Shown piece after piece: positions 1 through 7,502 of a stretch of 37,033 nt of DNA. The DNA is from CAZQYB01 sp964582985 (lineage in GTDB: Bacteria; Planctomycetota; Phycisphaerae; Sedimentisphaerales; Anaerobacaceae). Each line of letters opens with the position of its first letter. Within the stretch, counting starts at the first letter, position 1. The notes under the pieces were generated by a model. That model saw only the letters and a program-made list of their open reading frames with translations. It was not told the DNA's origin and ran no database searches. The position numbers were made by a program, and so were the translations under genes. The stretch is taken from assembly GCA_964582985.1 (NCBI GenBank), contig CAZOUM010000028.1, forward strand, positions 1 to 37,033. Reading direction: 5' to 3'.

Positions 1-660
1 TTTCTTATCTTCGACTTTAAGTTCGTTGAGAATATTTTTAACTTTGGATTTAAGTGCATCCTGATCCTTGAGTTCTTCTTTCATTTTTACCAGCGATGCC
101 TGATCCTTTTCTTTTCTGTCGGCAGCGTCACACTCCGAAAGAATCTCTTTTATGCGTTTATCTATTTTCTTAAGATGCCTGTTACATCGCTCTTTTGTCC
201 ATGAGTTCTTGATAGAAGCGTTGGCTCGGATTTTAGTGCCGTCGACAAACAATGTATTACCCTCTATCAAATCCAGCTTAACACAAAGCCGGGCACATTG
301 TTTTAATACTTTCCTGAGCGAATCTTTATTGTTCTTTCGAAATTCGGCAATCGTTTTATGGTCAGGCTTTAGTCCGCCTGTAAGCCAGATAAACGAAAGA
401 TTGTAATGGGCCTCTCTTTCCAGCTTGCGAGAACTACGAACACCGTAGGAATATCCATAGAGCAGCAATTTAAGCATGATTTTGGGGTCATACTGTGGAC
501 AGCCAACCTTGTGAGGTTCTATCTCGATGCCCAATTCAGTAAAATCCAACGAATCGACAAATACATCATAAGCTCTGACAGGTGCGTCTTGTGGTATGTA
601 TTCATCGATGCTTTGCGGGAACAGAGTTCTTTGTTTACGATCTCCATATCGATATGCCAT
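1..660 (-). CDS. IS1182-family transposase, N-terminal 220 residues (cut by window edge)
   Basis: The reverse strand is open from an ATG at 660 to base 1 with no stop, so the gene continues outside the window. The translation begins MAYRYGDRKQ and has the features of IS1182-type DDE transposases: a DUF772-like N-terminal domain (roughly residues 15-95, including YDPKIMLKLLLYGY), then KPDHKTIAEFRK and FVDGTKIRANAS. D140 in FVDG is the probable first catalytic aspartate. A lysine/glutamate-rich coiled insertion starts near residue 155, as is usual between the catalytic blocks of this family. The start is supported by AAAGGA six bases upstream. A second in-frame ATG lies at 675, but that Shine-Dalgarno is internal to it. 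The remaining catalytic residues are outside the window, so activity cannot be judged. Confidence 0.88.
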   Translation of the reverse strand, partial: MAYRYGDRKQRTLFPQSIDEYIPQDAPVRAYDVFVDSLDFTELGIEIEPHKVGCPQYDPKIMLKLLLYGYSYGVRSSRKLEREAHYNLSFIWLTGGLKPDHKTIAEFRKNNKDSLRKVLKQCARLCVKLDLIEGNTLFVDGTKIRANASIKNSWTKERCNRHLKKIDKRIKEILSECDAADRKEKDQASLVKMKEELKDQDALKSKVKNILNELKVEDKK

Positions 661-735
661 AAGAAATCCTTTCATTGAGGTGGGTACATTATAACATATC
701 GACAAAAAAATAGAATTATATAATTGCGACACAGC
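1..735 (-). mobile_element. IS1182-like insertion sequence, one end only
   Basis: The transposase fragment defines an insertion sequence that leaves the window at base 1. Its transposase-proximal end should lie shortly upstream of the start codon. The stretch around 718-735 (TTGCGACACAGCCTG) is a candidate terminal repeat, because it lies in AT-rich non-coding DNA at the expected distance. The matching end is outside the window, so neither the inverted repeat nor a target duplication can be verified. The outer boundary given here is approximate. Confidence 0.45.
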
Positions 736-895
736 CTGTTCGCGGGAATGACATCTTTTCTTTGTTTGTACAGTAACGTTCCATTTAATATTCAAAGGTC
801 AATAAGGCCGATGCAGTAAGCTTCGACCGCTAAATTCAAAAAGCGTATGTGAAAGATATTACGACATACGGCGTCAAGGTGATAGTCGAAGGGAG

Positions 896-1270
896 CTACC
901 TGAGCCCCAGTGCTATAGCTTGTTTGACGAGCTCGGCTGCGTTATGGGCGCCGAGCTTATGCATAAGACGGCTGCGGTGATATTCAACTGTTCGCTCGCT
1001 TCGGCAAAGCATTCGGGCTGCCTCCTTGTTGGTCCTGCCGGAAACAATCAATCGCAGAACCTCCGCTTCACGCTTAGTAAGAAGCTCGCTTCTTTCAATT
1101 CTATTGTTAACAAGCGTATCTTCCAGGAATTCGTCTGTCTCGGGCAGTTTTATGCTCGCCTTGAGCGAATAGCCCAGGTCCGAACGCCTCTGCTCTGCGT
1201 CTGAAGCCCGACCGTTATCATTCACAGATGGAGCACTTGATTTTTCTAATAATCCTGAATTCCGAGCCAT
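896..1270 (-). CDS. LuxR-type helix-turn-helix regulator without a receiver domain
   Basis: A small DNA-binding protein of 124 residues. The C-terminal 60 residues are a GerE/LuxR HTH: LTKREAEVLRLIVSG, then TNKEAARML and the recognition-helix segment SERTVEYHRSRLMHKLG. The N-terminal half is polar and matches no sensing or receiver domain, so the protein is a LuxR solo made essentially of the output domain. An upstream ATG at 1291 would add seven residues. The purine-rich AAAGGCCGAGGAG lies between the two ATGs and favours 1270. It is downstream of, and co-oriented with, the FixJ-like gene, whose C-terminal HTH it resembles, but 329 bases separate them and co-transcription is uncertain. Its input signal is unknown. 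Confidence 0.8.
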   Translation of the reverse strand: MARNSGLLEKSSAPSVNDNGRASDAEQRRSDLGYSLKASIKLPETDEFLEDTLVNNRIERSELLTKREAEVLRLIVSGRTNKEAARMLCRSERTVEYHRSRLMHKLGAHNAAELVKQAIALGLR

Positions 1271-1599
1271 TGCTCCTCGGCCTTTATTCATTATTTAATT
1301 CTTTGGGTGTAAATTTTGGCAATGTCCCCTGTGGATTAAGCAGTCCCAAATTGGCGTTCACAAATTATTCATAGTTAATTTCACACTATCAGTGACTAAA
1401 TTGCTCAACCATAGTTTGCTTGTTTCTTAAAGCACTACCGGCGTTTTAAACGGCACTCGGAACTAAATTTTTTCTATATATGTTAAGTCGTCTTTTTCAG
1501 AAAATCTGGTTAATGAGAAGTGTTCTTGCGTAAATCAGGTTTTTCCTGGGACAGGCTGGAATAAACCTGGGCAAAATCCGGTTTAGGCCGGCATTTTTT
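1271..1599. other. Intergenic region between the LuxR solo and the FixJ-like gene
   Basis: AT-rich, with no convincing gene on either strand. The octamer AAATCAGG occurs at 1532-1539 and again at 1602-1609 at the end of the FixJ-like gene. A short CCGG-CCTAAA-CCGG palindrome near 1580-1595 follows that gene in its transcription direction, but its four-base stem is too weak to call a terminator. The promoter of the LuxR solo probably lies here, though no clear -35/-10 pair was seen. Confidence 0.4.
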
Positions 1600-2229
1600 C
1601 TAAATCAGGACGGGCATTCGGCGCATTAGGTGCATTAATCGCACCAGCTCGACCACGGAATCAACCCTCATCTTCTCCAGGATATTGACGCGGTGGAAGT
1701 CCACTGTTTTTTGGCTTATGCCCAGCTCATAGGCAATGGTCTTGGTGGATTTGCCAAGGACCACCAAATCCGCAATCTGCCGCTCCCTCGGCGTAAGACG
1801 TGCTATCTTCGCTTCGATGTCGGCCCGCTCAGCCTGCTCACGCCGGGCCTTGGCATCAAGCTCAAGTGCCCTTTGAATACTATCGAGCAAGACCTGGTCT
1901 CTGAACGGCTTTTCAATAAAGTCGACCGCTCCGGCCTTGATGGCCTCAACAGCCATAGGCACATCGCCGTGACCGGTAATAATAATCACCTGTGTTCTGG
2001 TCGGTTTTTCTGCGAGCCTGGCCTGAAGTTCCATTCCGCTCATACCGGGCATACGCACGTCCAGTAACAAACAACCGGGTTGGGCTGCCGGGTCGTAGTC
2101 ATCCAGAAAATCCTCAGCGCTTCTATAAGCTTGTGCATTTAGACCAACTGTTCCGAGCAACATAGTCAACGACTGCTGCACGGCTTCGTCGTCATCCACA
2201 ATAAAGACGGTTGGTTCTGATTTACTCAT
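1600..2229 (-). CDS. FixJ-family response regulator (receiver plus LuxR HTH)
   Basis: A two-component response regulator of 209 residues, the normal length for FixJ/TodT/NodW proteins. The receiver occupies residues 6-120: the acidic pocket is D12-D13-D14, the phosphoacceptor is D57 in LLLDVRMPG, and the switch residues are T85 (ITGHGD) and K107 (EKPF). A linker leads to a GerE-type HTH at about 143-203 (LTPRERQIADLV, then KTVDFHRVNILEKM). It starts one base after the stop of the upstream histidine kinase, and its Shine-Dalgarno (AAAGGGGG) lies in the kinase's last codons, so the two are almost certainly co-translated and form a cognate pair. FixJ homologues often act on redox or respiratory genes, but no target is evident in this window and no haem-PAS signature was established in the partner kinase. 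Confidence 0.93.
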   Translation of the reverse strand: MSKSEPTVFIVDDDEAVQQSLTMLLGTVGLNAQAYRSAEDFLDDYDPAAQPGCLLLDVRMPGMSGMELQARLAEKPTRTQVIIITGHGDVPMAVEAIKAGAVDFIEKPFRDQVLLDSIQRALELDAKARREQAERADIEAKIARLTPRERQIADLVVLGKSTKTIAYELGISQKTVDFHRVNILEKMRVDSVVELVRLMHLMRRMPVLI

Positions 2230-2230
2230 A

Positions 2231-4240
2231 TTAGCCCCCTTTCAATGGTAATGTGAATCGAAACGTGGCGCCACAATCCGGATTGGGCTCGGCCCATAAA
2301 CGTCCCCCGTGCGCCTTAATGATTGAGCGGCTGAGCGATAGGCCTATGCCCAGCCCATCTGGCTTGGTGGTGAAAAACGAATCAAACAATTTTTCGGCGT
2401 CCTCTGCAGGCAGGCCCTGGCCTGTATCGCACACGGCAAGCTCGATTGAGTCACTTCTTAGCCTCGACGTACGGATAGTCAGCTTACGCTCGCCAACGGC
2501 CGTATCGCTCATCGCGTCGAAAGCGTTCCGCACCAGATTCAACACGACCTGTTCAATCTCTATTTTGTCAGCTAATACCAACGGCATATCTTCGGCAAGC
2601 TCGGTCTGTACGGTGATATTGTTCTGACTTGCCTCCGCTTTCTCCATTTCGACGATTTCCCGGACGATGTCGTTGAGATTAACGGTTGACTGTTCTAGTT
2701 CGCGTTTTGTAACTAAGTTCCTGATACGCCGAATGATTTCACCGGCCCGGTCTGCCTGTGCGGCGATGGCCTCTATAGCGCCTTCAAGTTTGCCGGAATC
2801 CGGCGTCTCTGTTCTTACCATTCGCAGGCAGCCATCTGCATAATTGAGTATCGCGCAGAGCGGCTGGTTAAGCTCGTGTGCCAGGCCCGAAGCCATTTCC
2901 CCAACCGTGATGAGACGAGAGGTACGTTCCAATTCCGCCCGGTCCCGCCTCGCCTGTTCCTCCGCCTTCCTGCGCTCGGTGATGTCCACGACATTGCCCA
3001 TTACGGCAGGTTTTCCCATATATTCGACAAGGTTTGCCATCATTTCGCACCGGATGGCCTGGCCGTCCTTTTTGAGTCTGCGCATCTCATACCGCTGCGT
3101 AACATCCTCTCCTGCCTGTCTTTTTGATATGATGTCTGCTACCATCTCTCTGTCATCAGGATGGATTAGCTGCAAGCATTCTCGTCCCAGCAATTCCTCA
3201 GATGTAAACGCGTGGATTTCTGCAAATCTATCATTCACAAACACGTATTTTCCGTCCTGGTGGATGAAGATGCCGGTAAGCGAGTTATCAATAAGTGTTC
3301 TATATTTTCCTTCCGACTCTCTCAGCGCCTCCTCGGCCCGCTTGCGCGCCGTAATGTCATGGAACGTCCCTCGCAACACCTTTTTGCCCCCAATCCCCAC
3401 CATGTTAGCCATTATTATAACATCCTTTATCTGCCCCTCTTTTGTAATAATCTTCGCCTCCAAAATCTGACCTTCTTTTTCTTCGAGGTGCTGTTTGAAG
3501 CTCTTGCTAAGGCCTTTCTCTAGTTCCTCCGGCGGATGAAGAATCCGCTGATGCTGGCCTATCAGTTCGGACCTGGCTCTGCCGACCAGCTTCAACGCTG
3601 CTCGGTTACAATCAACCAATATCCCCGTTTCTGCATCCGCTACGAATATTGCATCAAGTGCATGCTCAAACTGCTCTCTGTACCGCTCTTCACTTTCTCG
3701 TAATTCCTCCTCGGCCCGCTTGAGTTCGGTGATGTCTCGCCATATACCCTGGCAGAAGTTTTTCCCACCAATCGAAATAGTCCTGCTGCTTACGAGAACA
3801 TCTCGTATCTGTCCATCCTTTGTCCTGTGCTTCGTCTCAAAGGCATCGGCTTCCTCTCTGACAATCTTCTCAATGCGTTTCGCTACTTCCTCGGCAGACT
3901 CAATGATTTCAAAGTCAGGTATCCTGAGCTTTTGGAATTCCTCACGGCTATAGCCAAGGTTCTCGTGCGCCTTGTCGTTGAACTCGACAAGCTCTCCGGT
4001 CTCGGCATCAATGAGCACAATCGAGTCTGCCGCTTGCTTGAAGATAGCGAGGTATCGCTGCTCGCTCTCTCGCAGCGCCTCCTCTGCCTTTTTGCGGTCG
4101 GTGATGTCTCTGCCTACCCCCTGCATACCGATGATGTTACCCTGCTCAAGTTCGGACAGGCGCGACCGTAACGTGCGGACCTCTTCCACGAGCTTTCTTT
4201 TGCCCTTATCGGAGTGGTCTACTGTTTTGTGCTCCTGCAT
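2231..4240 (-). CDS. Multi-PAS sensor histidine kinase, FixL/NtrB-like catalytic core
   Basis: A 669-residue kinase with no obvious transmembrane segment, so probably cytoplasmic. Residues 15-33 are a short coiled coil, then the tail of a PAS/PAC unit (GVGRDITDRK). Three complete PAS-PAC units follow at about 61-175, 183-300 and 311-425, each ending in a DIT motif and joined by near-identical helical linkers (AEEALRESE). The dimerisation helix carries the phosphoacceptor H455 in GLAHELNQPL. The HATPase domain has the N box (N568, N572), G1 box DTGQGL near 605 and G2 box GLGIGLS near 629, so all catalytic elements are intact. It is translationally coupled to the FixJ-like regulator. The start at 4240 has GGGAG ten bases upstream. 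The incomplete first PAS unit suggests loss of an N-terminal sensor module. The ligand is unknown. Confidence 0.92.
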   Translation of the reverse strand: MQEHKTVDHSDKGKRKLVEEVRTLRSRLSELEQGNIIGMQGVGRDITDRKKAEEALRESEQRYLAIFKQAADSIVLIDAETGELVEFNDKAHENLGYSREEFQKLRIPDFEIIESAEEVAKRIEKIVREEADAFETKHRTKDGQIRDVLVSSRTISIGGKNFCQGIWRDITELKRAEEELRESEERYREQFEHALDAIFVADAETGILVDCNRAALKLVGRARSELIGQHQRILHPPEELEKGLSKSFKQHLEEKEGQILEAKIITKEGQIKDVIIMANMVGIGGKKVLRGTFHDITARKRAEEALRESEGKYRTLIDNSLTGIFIHQDGKYVFVNDRFAEIHAFTSEELLGRECLQLIHPDDREMVADIISKRQAGEDVTQRYEMRRLKKDGQAIRCEMMANLVEYMGKPAVMGNVVDITERRKAEEQARRDRAELERTSRLITVGEMASGLAHELNQPLCAILNYADGCLRMVRTETPDSGKLEGAIEAIAAQADRAGEIIRRIRNLVTKRELEQSTVNLNDIVREIVEMEKAEASQNNITVQTELAEDMPLVLADKIEIEQVVLNLVRNAFDAMSDTAVGERKLTIRTSRLRSDSIELAVCDTGQGLPAEDAEKLFDSFFTTKPDGLGIGLSLSRSIIKAHGGRLWAEPNPDCGATFRFTLPLKGG

Positions 4241-4241
4241 T

Positions 4242-4403
4242 TTACTTAGTCTCCCATTGGAATTTCAACTGCCATACTCCACCGGGTAAATCTCGGCGTA
4301 CACTTACAATACGGGTATTCACGGATGCGACAGGCTCCTTCTCTACTTCCCCCCCGGCTGCTTCGCCATTAAAATCTCCATCTTTCAACAGCTTAAACCG
4401 CAT
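4242..4403 (-). CDS. Possible 53-aa small ORF upstream of the histidine kinase
   Basis: An ATG at 4401-4403 opens a 53-codon frame that stops one base before the kinase start (TAA-A-ATG), the same one-base spacing as between kinase and regulator. The peptide begins MRFKLLKDGDFNGE and ends VWQLKFQWETK. It is polar, has no signal or membrane segment and matches no family that I can name. A TAA directly precedes the ATG and no clear Shine-Dalgarno is visible, which argues against strong expression. It may be a leader peptide, the remnant of a larger gene, or a chance frame. The close packing with the kinase is the only positive evidence. Confidence 0.3.
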   Translation of the reverse strand: MRFKLLKDGDFNGEAAGGEVEKEPVASVNTRIVSVRRDLPGGVWQLKFQWETK

Positions 4404-5500
4404 TTATGAAACACAGCGCCGGAGATGGATGCTATCTTCAAGATGTCATTATCCAGCATAAGAAGCTCAACTCAAGAATTATTTTGCCGAAAAATTGGGC
4501 AAAGAACTGTCGAACCGAAGGCTGAGGGTCCGAGCCCCTTCATGGCCAAAGTTAAACACGGTCTCTTGCTTACCACCTATTATGACTTTTGTCCGACCGG
4601 ATGTGTTGACCTAATCGGATGGCCGATGAATACCAGCGGGATTGAAAAAAAACAGCTTAATTTCAATGCTCAATTTACACCGGGACTTGTGATAGACGCA
4701 GCCGCTTGACCCATTGACAGTATTCCAGTCATCATTATAAGTTTCTATGTTACTGTCATAAGTATTTTTGCTAAGGTCACTTAGAAACAGCCTGGTGGTC
4801 TGTAACACGATAAATGCGTGGTGGTTACTGGAAGTTGCTCCGAGCCATCCCCAAGCTCGTCCCTCACCTTGGGGACGCCTTTCGGCGGATTTTTCGGGAC
4901 TCACTTGAGGCTGCCACCCATCAAATTAGATGTTACAGAATACTAGTGCTTTTGCGGTTCGAGGCCCTGCTGTCTGCGGGATGGAGGGCGTGTAAACAAG
5001 CCGAAAGACAAGTATTAGGCATTTTTTCGGTCCTGGGCGGCTTTCTGAGCGACCTGATGGGGGCAGCGTCTTAGCAAAAAAAGCGAGCGGAACTGAAGAT
5101 TTCGTGAATAATGCCGGGCTTTGCAACGACTAAATTTGGGTAATTGTGGAAACATAGCAGTACGCGAAAGATAATATTGTGAGGTCACAGAGGCAAACGA
5201 TACTCTTGTGTGTGAAATTTTACGCCTTAAATACTGATTTAAACCGGTGCTGTACTGCTTGCTCTGTTTTTCTGGAAATGAGCCTGAAATAATAATAATT
5301 AGCTGGAATCTTTCGCTTGTTTTTAGTAGAATATACTTGTTTCAATATACAGCGAGACTGACACCCGGTGCACAAAAGTTGAAGATTTTTGTGGCCGAAT
5401 CGTTAGCAGGTACTCACAATGGCAGGAAGGGAGCACTCAAACGAAAGTGCCCCGATTTTAATCAACTGGTAATTAACAACCAAAATGCGGATGGGCGACT
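4404..5500. other. 1.1-kb region without a convincing gene, upstream of the MoxR operon
   Basis: Several short frames occur on both strands (the longest just under 100 codons), but none has a recognisable domain, a sensible composition or a ribosome site. The region separates the divergent two-component operon from the MoxR operon, so it must hold the promoters of both, although no clear sigma-70 or sigma-54 consensus was found. A compact inverted repeat is annotated separately at 4849-4882. Confidence 0.5.
4849..4882. repeat. Adjacent inverted repeats (two potential hairpins)
   Basis: CCCCAAG (4849-4855) pairs with CTTGGGG (4868-4874) across a 12-base loop. It is followed directly by CGCC-TTTC-GGCG and then a GATTTTT run. 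On the plus strand the second hairpin plus the T-run resembles a weak intrinsic terminator, but no gene ends here on that strand. It could instead be a structured RNA, a decayed repeat, or chance pairing. Confidence 0.35.
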
Positions 5501-6541
5501 ATGGAACAACCAAGCGGTCAAAAACTTAAAACAACACACACTTCCAGAGTAGTTGACGAAAGCAGCCTGATGGCTCGTTTACACAAGGGCTATGCTGACC
5601 TAAAGGGTCAGATACATAAAGTAATCGTTGGTCAGGAAGAGGTGATTGATTCAACGCTTTGCTGTATGCTTGCCGGCGGTCACTGTATCGTGCAGGGTGT
5701 GCCGGGCCTTGCAAAGACGTTGCTGGTGCATTCGATAGCAGATGCGATGAAGTTGAAGTTTAACCGGATTCAGTTTACGCCGGACCTGATGCCTTCTGAT
5801 ATAACAGGCTCTGATATTATCCAGAGGGACCCACAGTCGAAGCAGCGACGATATGAGTTCGTCAAAGGGCCGATTTTCGCAAACGTTATTTTGGCTGATG
5901 AGATAAACCGCACGCCGCCAAAGACGCAGGCTGCGCTTCTGCAGGCGATGCAGGAACGCGAAGTTACGGTCACCGGGAGAACGTACAAGTTAGAGGAGCC
6001 GTTTTTTGTTCTCGCCACGCAGAACCCCATCGAGCAGGAGGGGACATATCCTTTGCCGGAAGCTGCTTTGGACAGGTTTATGTTTATGATTTATATCGAC
6101 TACCCCACGCTTAAGGAAGAGCACTTAATAGTCAAGCAAACCACGACCAAGAAGAAGGCTGCCGTCGAGCATACGCTTACACGGGATGATATGGTTCTGT
6201 TTCAGGAGATTGTCCGGATGGCGCCTGTCAGTGACGCTGTTATAGCATACGGCATCAGGCTCGCCCGTGCGACGAGGCCGAACGACCTGCTTGCGACGAC
6301 TATGGTCAAGAAATACCTTAAGTGGGGAGCCGGGCCGCGGGCGGGGCAATATATGACGCTTGGTGCCAAGGCAAGAGCACTGATAAAGGGGCGCGTCAGC
6401 CCAAGTTTTGATGACGTGAAAACCGCAAGCAAACTTGTGCTCAGGCATCGTATTATTCCTAACTTCAATGCCGAGGCCGACGGCATAAGTATCGAAGCGC
6501 TTCTTGATGACCTTGTAGAGGAGGTGCCGTTGCCAAAATAG
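5501..6541 (+). CDS. MoxR-family AAA+ ATPase
   Basis: A 346-residue cytosolic ATPase of the MoxR (RavA/CbbQ-related) clade. Family members act as chaperone-like remodelers of VWA-domain partners. Walker A is GVPGLAKT (66-73, K72), Walker B is LADEIN (131-136), sensor 1 is ATQNP (about 172-176) with the family signature EGTYPLPEAALDRF, including the arginine-finger region DRF (191-193). The C-terminal lid contains SPSFDDV. All nucleotide-binding residues are present. It is the first gene of the plus-strand operon, 64 bases upstream of a DUF58 protein, the usual MoxR neighbour. The ATG at 5501 has only a weak GGGCG upstream. M24 would remove the polar N-terminus, but no better ribosome site exists there. 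Confidence 0.95.
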   Translation: MEQPSGQKLKTTHTSRVVDESSLMARLHKGYADLKGQIHKVIVGQEEVIDSTLCCMLAGGHCIVQGVPGLAKTLLVHSIADAMKLKFNRIQFTPDLMPSDITGSDIIQRDPQSKQRRYEFVKGPIFANVILADEINRTPPKTQAALLQAMQEREVTVTGRTYKLEEPFFVLATQNPIEQEGTYPLPEAALDRFMFMIYIDYPTLKEEHLIVKQTTTKKKAAVEHTLTRDDMVLFQEIVRMAPVSDAVIAYGIRLARATRPNDLLATTMVKKYLKWGAGPRAGQYMTLGAKARALIKGRVSPSFDDVKTASKLVLRHRIIPNFNAEADGISIEALLDDLVEEVPLPK

Positions 6542-6605
6542 TCAGCTTGAGAGAGGCAGCAGGAAGGTGGATTCCAACGTGGAATTCATTTTATTGGGTA
6601 AGATA

Positions 6606-7502
6606 ATGAAGCAAAGTCGTAAATATCTCGACCCTGTGTTGCTGAGTAAGCTGGCTAATATGAACCTGGTTGCCAAGTGTGCGGTGGAGGGTTTCTTTTC
6701 GGGGTTGCATCCAAGCCCGTTCCACGGGTTCAGCGTCGAATACAGTGACCACCGAGAATATCATCCCGGCGACGAATTGAAGTTTCTGGATTGGAAAATA
6801 TTCGGCCGCAGCGACAAGCTTTATATCAAGCAGTTCGAGCAGGAAACCAACGCGACGGTCTACATATTGCTGGACAACAGCAGAAGTATGTCTTTTGCCG
6901 GTGAAGGCTCGGTCAGCAAACTGGATTACGGGTCTTTTCTTGCGGCAGCACTTAGTTATCTTATGCTTATCCAGTGTGACAGCGTATCTCTTATACTGTT
7001 CGCGGAAAGAATCAACAAGCATATCCCGCCGAGGTCAAAGCGTACGCACCTTAACGTAATTTTGACATCACTGCAGAGAAACAAGCCTACCGGCCGAACC
7101 AAGCTCGCCGATGTTCTTCATACGGTTGCTGAAACGACAAAACGCCGAGGGCTTGTGATTCTGATTTCCGATTTGCTCGACGACACGGGTGACATTTATC
7201 AAGGTCTGAACCATTTGAAATATCTCAAGCATGATGTGCTTATTTTTCATACGATGGACCATCAGGAGCTTTACCTTAATTATGAAGGGCTCATTCAGTT
7301 TGAAGACCTGGAATCGAGAGCGAAGATACGCACATTTCCACAGTCGCTGCGGGAAGCCTATCGTGACAGTGTGTCGGGTTTTGTGGACGAGATAAATAGG
7401 ACCGCCGGCGCAAGCGGGATTGATTACTGCCTGCTTGATACGTCTGAGCCGTTGGATAGAGGATTGATGGCGTTCTTGGCCAAACGAAAGAAGATGATGT
7501 GA
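6606..7502 (+). CDS. DUF58 domain protein with VWA-type metal site
   Basis: A 298-residue protein of the DUF58 family, the standard partner of MoxR ATPases. The signature EYHPGDELKFLDWKIFGRSD is followed by KLYIKQFEQE and a VWA-like fold whose MIDAS (D-N-S-R-S in LLDNSRSMS) is intact. No membrane segment is seen, so the protein is cytosolic or peripheral. The start is ambiguous. The frame is open to a GTG at 6567, but AGGAAG abuts that codon. GTG 6579 has AGGAAGG 11 bases upstream. ATG 6606 gives the N-terminus most like homologues (MKQSRKYLDP) but has a poor ribosome site. Its 3' end overlaps the next gene by four bases, indicating translational coupling. Confidence 0.92.
   Translation: MKQSRKYLDPVLLSKLANMNLVAKCAVEGFFSGLHPSPFHGFSVEYSDHREYHPGDELKFLDWKIFGRSDKLYIKQFEQETNATVYILLDNSRSMSFAGEGSVSKLDYGSFLAAALSYLMLIQCDSVSLILFAERINKHIPPRSKRTHLNVILTSLQRNKPTGRTKLADVLHTVAETTKRRGLVILISDLLDDTGDIYQGLNHLKYLKHDVLIFHTMDHQELYLNYEGLIQFEDLESRAKIRTFPQSLREAYRDSVSGFVDEINRTAGASGIDYCLLDTSEPLDRGLMAFLAKRKKMM

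Noticed and set aside
1575..1600. Terminator after the FixJ-like gene (CCGG-CCTAAA-CCGG)
   Set aside because: Four-base stem and interrupted T-run; too weak to support.
4611..5126. Several overlapping frames of 60-100 codons in the gene-free region
   Set aside because: Mutually overlapping on both strands, without domains or start signals.
5290..5340. Sigma-70 promoter upstream of moxR (TATACT with nearby TTGTTT)
   Set aside because: Spacing between the two elements is about nine bases, not 16-18.
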